From positions 62,001 through 126,000 of the forward strand of contig LDXX01000002.1 of assembly GCA_001442925.1 (NCBI GenBank): a DNA stretch of 64,000 nucleotides, written 5' to 3'. Position 1 is the first letter of the stretch. Every line of letters starts with the position of its first letter. Positions 59,962 through 64,000 of this stretch are shown here, piece by piece. The position numbers and the translations under genes are program-made. The DNA comes from Candidatus Kryptonium thompsonii (GTDB lineage: Bacteria; Bacteroidota; Ignavibacteria; Kryptoniales; Kryptoniaceae). A model generated the notes under the pieces. It made no database searches. It saw nothing but the letters and a program-made list of their open reading frames with translations, and was not told the origin of the DNA.

Positions 59962-61288
59962 ATTCCCAGTTTCTCACACCGTTGTCATCAATTATTGTCT
60001 TTACAAGTTTTAAAGGTTCGGGTTTTTGATGGCTTATTTTAAATGCTTTTGCCAGGCGTTCCTTTGCAGTTTTTATAACATCATCTCTATCTGTGTAAAA
60101 AACAGCAAGCTGTTCTCCTGATTCAACTTTATCGCCAACTTTTTTTCTTAAAACAATTCCTGCCTTTGGATCGATCACATCATCAACTTTTGTTCTCCCA
60201 GCTCCGAGTATGAGGGATACCATTCCAACTTCTAAGGCATCAATTTCGTAAACATAACCATCGAACATGCTTTTAACCTCGATTGAATGTTTTGAAAGTG
60301 GATATTTTTCAAGGTTCTCAATATAGCTTACATCTCCCCCCTGTTTTTCTACGAGTTGAAGGAATTTCTCATAAGCTTCACCTGAGAGAACAACTTTCTG
60401 TGCAATTTTCATTCCTTTCTCTATTGAATTTGCCTTTCCACCAAGCATGATCATCGCTCCAGCGAGAACATAGGTAATATACATAAGGTCGGGAACATCA
60501 AGCCCTCTTAAACATTGAACTGACTCAACAACTTCAAGCCAGTTGCCAACTGCATAGCCAAGTGGTTGATTCATATCAGTTATAAATGCTATAACTTTTT
60601 TCCCAAAGTTTTTCCCTATTGTGAAAAGTACTTGCGCAAGTTGAAGTGATTTTTCATATTCCTTCATAAATGCGCCCTGTCCCGTTTTTACATCGAGGAC
60701 GAGGGCATCAATTCCCTCCGCAAGTTTTTTGCTCATTATACTTGCTGAGATCAAAGGGATTGATTCAACGGTTGCTGTTACATCTCGAAGTGCATAGATT
60801 TTTTTATCAGCGGGAGCAATTTCCTCGGTTTGTCCAATCATTACAAGCCCTATCTCGGAGATAACTTTTTTGTATTCTTCTACCGAAAGGTTTGTTCTAA
60901 ATCCCGGAATTGATTCAAGTTTGTCAAGCGTTCCGCCTGTGTGCCCAAGCCCTCGACCAGATATCATTGGTACAGGGACACCCGCTGCAGCAACTATTGG
61001 TGCAAGGATTAGTGAGACCTTATCCCCGACACCACCTGTTGAATGTTTATCAACCTTTATACCAGGGATATCTGAAAGATCAATGATATGACCGGAGTTC
61101 AACATTATCTCAGTAAGGTATGTTGTCTCTTCGAAATCCATATTTTGAAAATATACAGCCATCAGGAAGGCGGACATTTGATAATCAGGGATTTTGCCGT
61201 TTAAGTAACCATTGATAAAGAATGAAATTTCATCTTTTGTTAATTTTTTGCCATCCCTCTTTTTTCGTATGATTTCTACAGGGTTCAT
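59960..61288 (-). CDS. Pyrimidine-nucleoside (thymidine) phosphorylase
   Basis: The 442-residue enzyme cleaves thymidine, uridine or deoxyuridine with phosphate for nucleoside salvage. It has the family start MNPVEIIRKKRDGKKLTKDEISFFINGYLNGKIPDYQMSAFLMAVYF, the phosphate-binding KHSTGGVGDKVSLILAP (about residues 80-96), SGRGLGHTGGTLDKLESIPG, and SIMSKKLAEGIDALVLDVKTGQGAFM. The C-terminal domain (GMVSLILGAGRTKVDDVIDPKAGIVL) is complete. DeoA and Pdp cannot be separated with confidence by eye. It lies 18 bp after the MTHFR fusion gene on the same strand. Confidence 0.93.
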   Translation of the reverse strand: MNPVEIIRKKRDGKKLTKDEISFFINGYLNGKIPDYQMSAFLMAVYFQNMDFEETTYLTEIMLNSGHIIDLSDIPGIKVDKHSTGGVGDKVSLILAPIVAAAGVPVPMISGRGLGHTGGTLDKLESIPGFRTNLSVEEYKKVISEIGLVMIGQTEEIAPADKKIYALRDVTATVESIPLISASIMSKKLAEGIDALVLDVKTGQGAFMKEYEKSLQLAQVLFTIGKNFGKKVIAFITDMNQPLGYAVGNWLEVVESVQCLRGLDVPDLMYITYVLAGAMIMLGGKANSIEKGMKIAQKVVLSGEAYEKFLQLVEKQGGDVSYIENLEKYPLSKHSIEVKSMFDGYVYEIDALEVGMVSLILGAGRTKVDDVIDPKAGIVLRKKVGDKVESGEQLAVFYTDRDDVIKTAKERLAKAFKISHQKPEPLKLVKTIIDDNGVRNWE

Positions 61289-61306
61289 TTTTCTTTGGGT
61301 TTGTTT

Positions 61307-63154
61307 TTAAATTTTTTGAAGTATCTCGACGGCGATGTGATATTTTTTAAAAGGTGGGAGTAAATATGCGCCTTGAACTAGATGTTTTGCCTCTTTTAAG
61401 AATTGCGCTGATATTTCAACTCCAACTTTACCAGCGTCATCGTGTGCAAGATAAAGTTTTTCACGAACCCAATCGGGGATGTTTATCCCGGGGACTTCAT
61501 TGTGAAGAAATTCAGCGTGTTTGTAACTTCTAAGCGGTAGGATGCCGAGCATAATTGGGATTTTAAGATGTTCAATTTTTTTGATGAAAAGTTCAAGTGT
61601 TCTCATTTCATACAGCGGTTGGGTGAAGACAATTTGTGCACCTGCTTCAACTTTCTTTTCAAGTCGAGAAATTTCATAATCAAGGTTTTGTGCTGTTGGA
61701 TTTGCTGCGCAAGCAATTAAAAAATTAGTTGGTTCACCAATTGTGTTACCAACTGCATCAAGACCGTGATTCATGTTTTTTAAAATTTTTATAAGCCCTA
61801 TTGAATCAACATCTGCCACGGTTGTTGCGTGGGGGAAGTCGCCAATTTTTGTTGGATCTCCAGTTATTGCAAGTATATTTTTAATCCCAAGTGCCCATGC
61901 GCCAAGAAGAAGCCCCTGTAAGCCAATTAAATTTCTATCCCTGCAGGCAATATGTGTGATGGTCTCAATTCCCACTTTAGTTTCAACAAGATGAGATATG
62001 GCAACCGGATCCATTCTAAATCTTGCTCTCGCCCCATCTGTTATATTTACTGCGTCGATTCCATTCTCTTTCAAATACTTTGCACCCTCGATCACTGAGC
62101 TCATATCAAGCCCGCGTGGGATGTCAAGCTCAACGGTTGTTAAAAACTTTTTCCCTATATTTTTTGCGAAATTTGATTTTTTATCTTCCGCAGTGATTAT
62201 TTCAACTTTTGATTCTTTTGGGGGCTCTATTTTTTCATGTTTTTGTTCTTTTATCCTGATGTTAACTTCGGGTCGTTTTAATCTTAAATCTTTTACTGCG
62301 TTTGCTATCGCTTTTATGTGTGATGGTGTTGAACCACAACATGCGCCGATTATTTTAACACCCGCTTCGACAAGTTGCTTTGCATATGTTGCGAGATATT
62401 CGGGACTTGCGTGGTAAACTGATCGACCATCGACAAGGGTTGGGATTCCAGCAGCGGGTTGAGCAGATAAAATGACATCATCCTGATACATTGATTTTAT
62501 AATTGAGAACATTCTCTGGGGTCCGACAGTGCAATTTGAACCAACAACTGTTACACCTTTTTCCTTGATGTGTTTTACAACCTCTATTGGGAAGTCCGTG
62601 GCAAGAATTGCTCCATCCTCTGGAAATGTTTTTTGGGCTATAAGTGGAATTTTATCCGAGACCTCTTTAACTGCTTCAATTGCAGCATCAAGTTCATTCA
62701 AACTAACAAATGTTTCAAGAATTATCAAATCGACGCCAGCTGAAATTAATATTTCTGCCTGTTCTTTTATTACATCCTTAATTTGTTGAGTTTTTATTTT
62801 TCCAAGTGGCTCAAGCAATTTGCCCGTTGGTCCAATCGAGCCGGCGACATAGACATCATCACCCGCAACGGATTTTGCTATCTCAACACCTGCTTTGTTA
62901 ATTTCTTTAATTTTATCTTGAAGATGATAAAACTCAAGCCTGAATCTATTCGCATCGAAGGTATTTGTTTCAATTATCTCAGCCCCCGCCTCAATATACT
63001 CACGGTGAATCCTGGCAACTATGTCTGGGTTTAGCAAATTGTGTATACATCGTGGCTGTTCATGATATTCGTAAAGGTCGAGCATTGTGCCCATCGCCCC
63101 GTCGCAAATGATGGGTCTATCGTCGAGCAACCTTTCAAGAAAAGGTTTTTTCAT
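61307..63154 (-). CDS. Bifunctional homocysteine S-methyltransferase/methylenetetrahydrofolate reductase
   Basis: The 615-residue fusion has an N-terminal zinc-dependent homocysteine methyltransferase domain (about 1-290; GAMGTMLD, EIIETNTFDANRFRL, ligands in VGSNCTVGPQ and GACCGSTPSHI) and a C-terminal MTHFR domain (about 325-612; TTVELDIPRG, ARARFRMDPVAISH, NILAITGDPTKIGDFPHAT, VFTQPLYEM). It reduces methylene-THF and uses methyl groups for methionine synthesis. The S-methyl donor of the first domain may be methyl-THF or S-methylmethionine. This fusion is known in many bacteria. It sits between the HisA-like and phosphorylase genes, all on the minus strand. Confidence 0.93.
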   Translation of the reverse strand: MKKPFLERLLDDRPIICDGAMGTMLDLYEYHEQPRCIHNLLNPDIVARIHREYIEAGAEIIETNTFDANRFRLEFYHLQDKIKEINKAGVEIAKSVAGDDVYVAGSIGPTGKLLEPLGKIKTQQIKDVIKEQAEILISAGVDLIILETFVSLNELDAAIEAVKEVSDKIPLIAQKTFPEDGAILATDFPIEVVKHIKEKGVTVVGSNCTVGPQRMFSIIKSMYQDDVILSAQPAAGIPTLVDGRSVYHASPEYLATYAKQLVEAGVKIIGACCGSTPSHIKAIANAVKDLRLKRPEVNIRIKEQKHEKIEPPKESKVEIITAEDKKSNFAKNIGKKFLTTVELDIPRGLDMSSVIEGAKYLKENGIDAVNITDGARARFRMDPVAISHLVETKVGIETITHIACRDRNLIGLQGLLLGAWALGIKNILAITGDPTKIGDFPHATTVADVDSIGLIKILKNMNHGLDAVGNTIGEPTNFLIACAANPTAQNLDYEISRLEKKVEAGAQIVFTQPLYEMRTLELFIKKIEHLKIPIMLGILPLRSYKHAEFLHNEVPGINIPDWVREKLYLAHDDAGKVGVEISAQFLKEAKHLVQGAYLLPPFKKYHIAVEILQKI

Positions 63155-63172
63155 CTTTGTTTAAATTTTTGT

Positions 63173-63889
63173 TTATAAATTTAGTTCCGCTTCAACAATT
63201 CTCCAAAGATGCTGGCATGGGAATTTATTGTAATAAAGAGCTCGGTTAATTATAACTGAATCAACGCCATATTTTTCAAATTCGAAAAGCTTGTTTAAAT
63301 CTTGATAGCCATTTAATTCACCTTCGACCATGATTTTAATCTCTGACTTTTCAGCTACATTCTTAAGTGCTCTAAAGTTAACAGTTCCATCTTCAAGTAT
63401 ATCATTGTAAATAATCCTTTCAATACCAGCTTCTTTTACTTTTTGAATGGTTTCAAAAACAGTTATATCTTCACCAATGAGATTTCCATCTCTCGCTTCA
63501 ATATGTATAGTGATTCTTTTGGACATAAATTCATTTATAAGTTTTTTCAAAAGTTCTAAATCTTTATAGGCAACAGTATCAAGAGCTATTCTTAAAATCC
63601 CATCTTTAATTGCCCGTTTAACACTTTCATAATCTCTAAAACCTCCGCTTGCGATGACAGGTATATCGACTGCGTTAACAATTTTTTTGAACACATCGAG
63701 ATTTTGCGGTTTACCAGCGATTCTGCCATCGACATCGATCAGGTATAATGCTTTGGCGTTCTCCTTTCTCCATATCTTTGCAACCTCGATCGGATCGTCA
63801 GGATAAACTTTTGGGTTTTCGGGTAAACTTTGTATCACACAGGTGCATTTCCCATCTTTTATTTCGATAGCTGGTATTACAAGGATCAT
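63173..63889 (-). CDS. HisA-like TIM-barrel protein with altered catalytic and phosphate sites
   Basis: The 238-residue protein resembles HisA (ProFAR isomerase): VIPAIEIKDGK, LYLIDVDGRIAGKPQNL, IPVIASGGFRDYESV, IHIEARDGN and IIYNDILEDGT occur in HisA order. However, the two catalytic aspartates (PAID and IDARDG in HisA) are both Glu here (Glu9, Glu131), and the second phosphate-binding SGG motif is replaced by MVEGELNG (about 188-194). No his genes are near. It may be a paralogue with another sugar-phosphate substrate, or a divergent isomerase. It precedes the MTHFR fusion gene by 18 bp. Confidence 0.75.
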   Translation of the reverse strand: MILVIPAIEIKDGKCTCVIQSLPENPKVYPDDPIEVAKIWRKENAKALYLIDVDGRIAGKPQNLDVFKKIVNAVDIPVIASGGFRDYESVKRAIKDGILRIALDTVAYKDLELLKKLINEFMSKRITIHIEARDGNLIGEDITVFETIQKVKEAGIERIIYNDILEDGTVNFRALKNVAEKSEIKIMVEGELNGYQDLNKLFEFEKYGVDSVIINRALYYNKFPCQHLWRIVEAELNL

Positions 63890-63937
63890 TTCATTGTTGC
63901 TCCGTTTTTGTATTTAATTAAATCTATTTAAAATTGC

Positions 63938-64000
63938 TTACTTTTTCAAGAAAAGCTCGAAGCCTCGCAAAATTTGACTTTTATTTTTTAATGTATTAAA
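63938..64000 (-). CDS. Possible 3' end of a gene continuing past the window
   Basis: On the minus strand the frame is open from the window edge to a TAA at 63938-63940, encoding the last 20 residues ending GFELFLKK. It lies 48 bp upstream of the HisA-like gene and would fit as a preceding operon gene. Too short to identify, and may be chance. Confidence 0.25.
   Translation of the reverse strand, partial: FNTLKNKSQILRGFELFLKK

Overview
The window looks like a chromosomal segment of an AT-rich (visibly about 35-37% G+C), Gram-negative bacterium of the FCB/Bacteroidota side of the tree, most like the Ignavibacteria/Kryptonia group. The sequence evidence is: a type IX secretion sorting tail of the YPNPFNPTT type on a multiheme cytochrome; an S46 dipeptidyl-peptidase and a SusC-like TonB-dependent receptor with a carboxypeptidase-regulatory-like N-terminus; menaquinone synthesis by the futalosine route (mqnD); and repeated promoters of the Bacteroidota form TTTG/TTG-N20/21-TAnnTTT. 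Shine-Dalgarno sequences are frequent (for example before rpsO, icd and rsmB), unlike in classical Bacteroidetes. The genus is an inference; no rRNA or tRNA gene lies in the window.

Layout. 0-4.6 kb: the end of a PD-(D/E)XK-like nuclease gene, then on the minus strand a Crp/Fnr regulator and a nitrosative-stress operon (hemerythrin-DUF2249, two NnrS-type membrane proteins) headed by a perfect 24-bp FNR/DNR-type palindrome. 4.7-11.6 kb: S46 peptidase lipoprotein, dicarboxylate/amino-acid symporter, PQQ-type beta-propeller, LysE exporter, ogt, an outer-membrane protein. 11.6-20.6 kb: dnaG, a ferredoxin/geranylgeranyl-reductase pair, rsmB, a MIO-type ammonia-lyase, recG, a CoA-binding protein. 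20.6-24.7 kb (minus): lytic transglycosylase, CorC/CNNM-type protein, and a tandem duplication of an energy-transducer tonB gene with its promoter and terminator. 24.8-27.3 kb: two CydA-type membrane proteins, the first fused to cytochrome c, probably an unusual bd-family oxygen reductase. 27.3-30.4 kb (minus): an M1 aminopeptidase fused to an outer-membrane barrel.

30.5-39.8 kb holds the conserved rimP-nusA-infB-rbfA-truB-ribF-rpsO-pnp operon, with a terminator-shaped hairpin in its short leader. 39.9-53.4 kb: split transketolase, pcrA/uvrD, a cluster of a methyltransferase-like protein with two [2Fe-2S] proteins and a small beta-grasp protein, then nth, mqnD, anmK, a GT2 glycosyltransferase, a HIT protein, icd, lolD, a 58-residue membrane protein and tgt. 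53.4-60 kb is the most accessory-looking part: a sigma-54-type promoter drives a nine-heme cytochrome c with a T9SS tail, followed by 4.3 kb of decayed or frameshifted outer-membrane genes bounded by a 97-bp direct repeat of the cytochrome gene's 3' end and terminator. 60-64 kb (minus): pyrimidine-nucleoside phosphorylase, a fused homocysteine methyltransferase/MTHFR, and a divergent HisA-like protein.

Functionally the window combines housekeeping translation and replication genes with respiratory and redox functions (CydA-type oxidase, NO defence, menaquinone, extracellular cytochrome) and peptide scavenging (S46, M1, symporter), as expected for a respiring heterotroph that meets varying oxygen or nitrogen oxides. 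The strongest leads for new biology are the CydA/CydA'-like pair with complementary haem ligands, the sigma-54-driven secreted cytochrome, the aminopeptidase-barrel fusion, and the small Fe-S/beta-grasp cluster.
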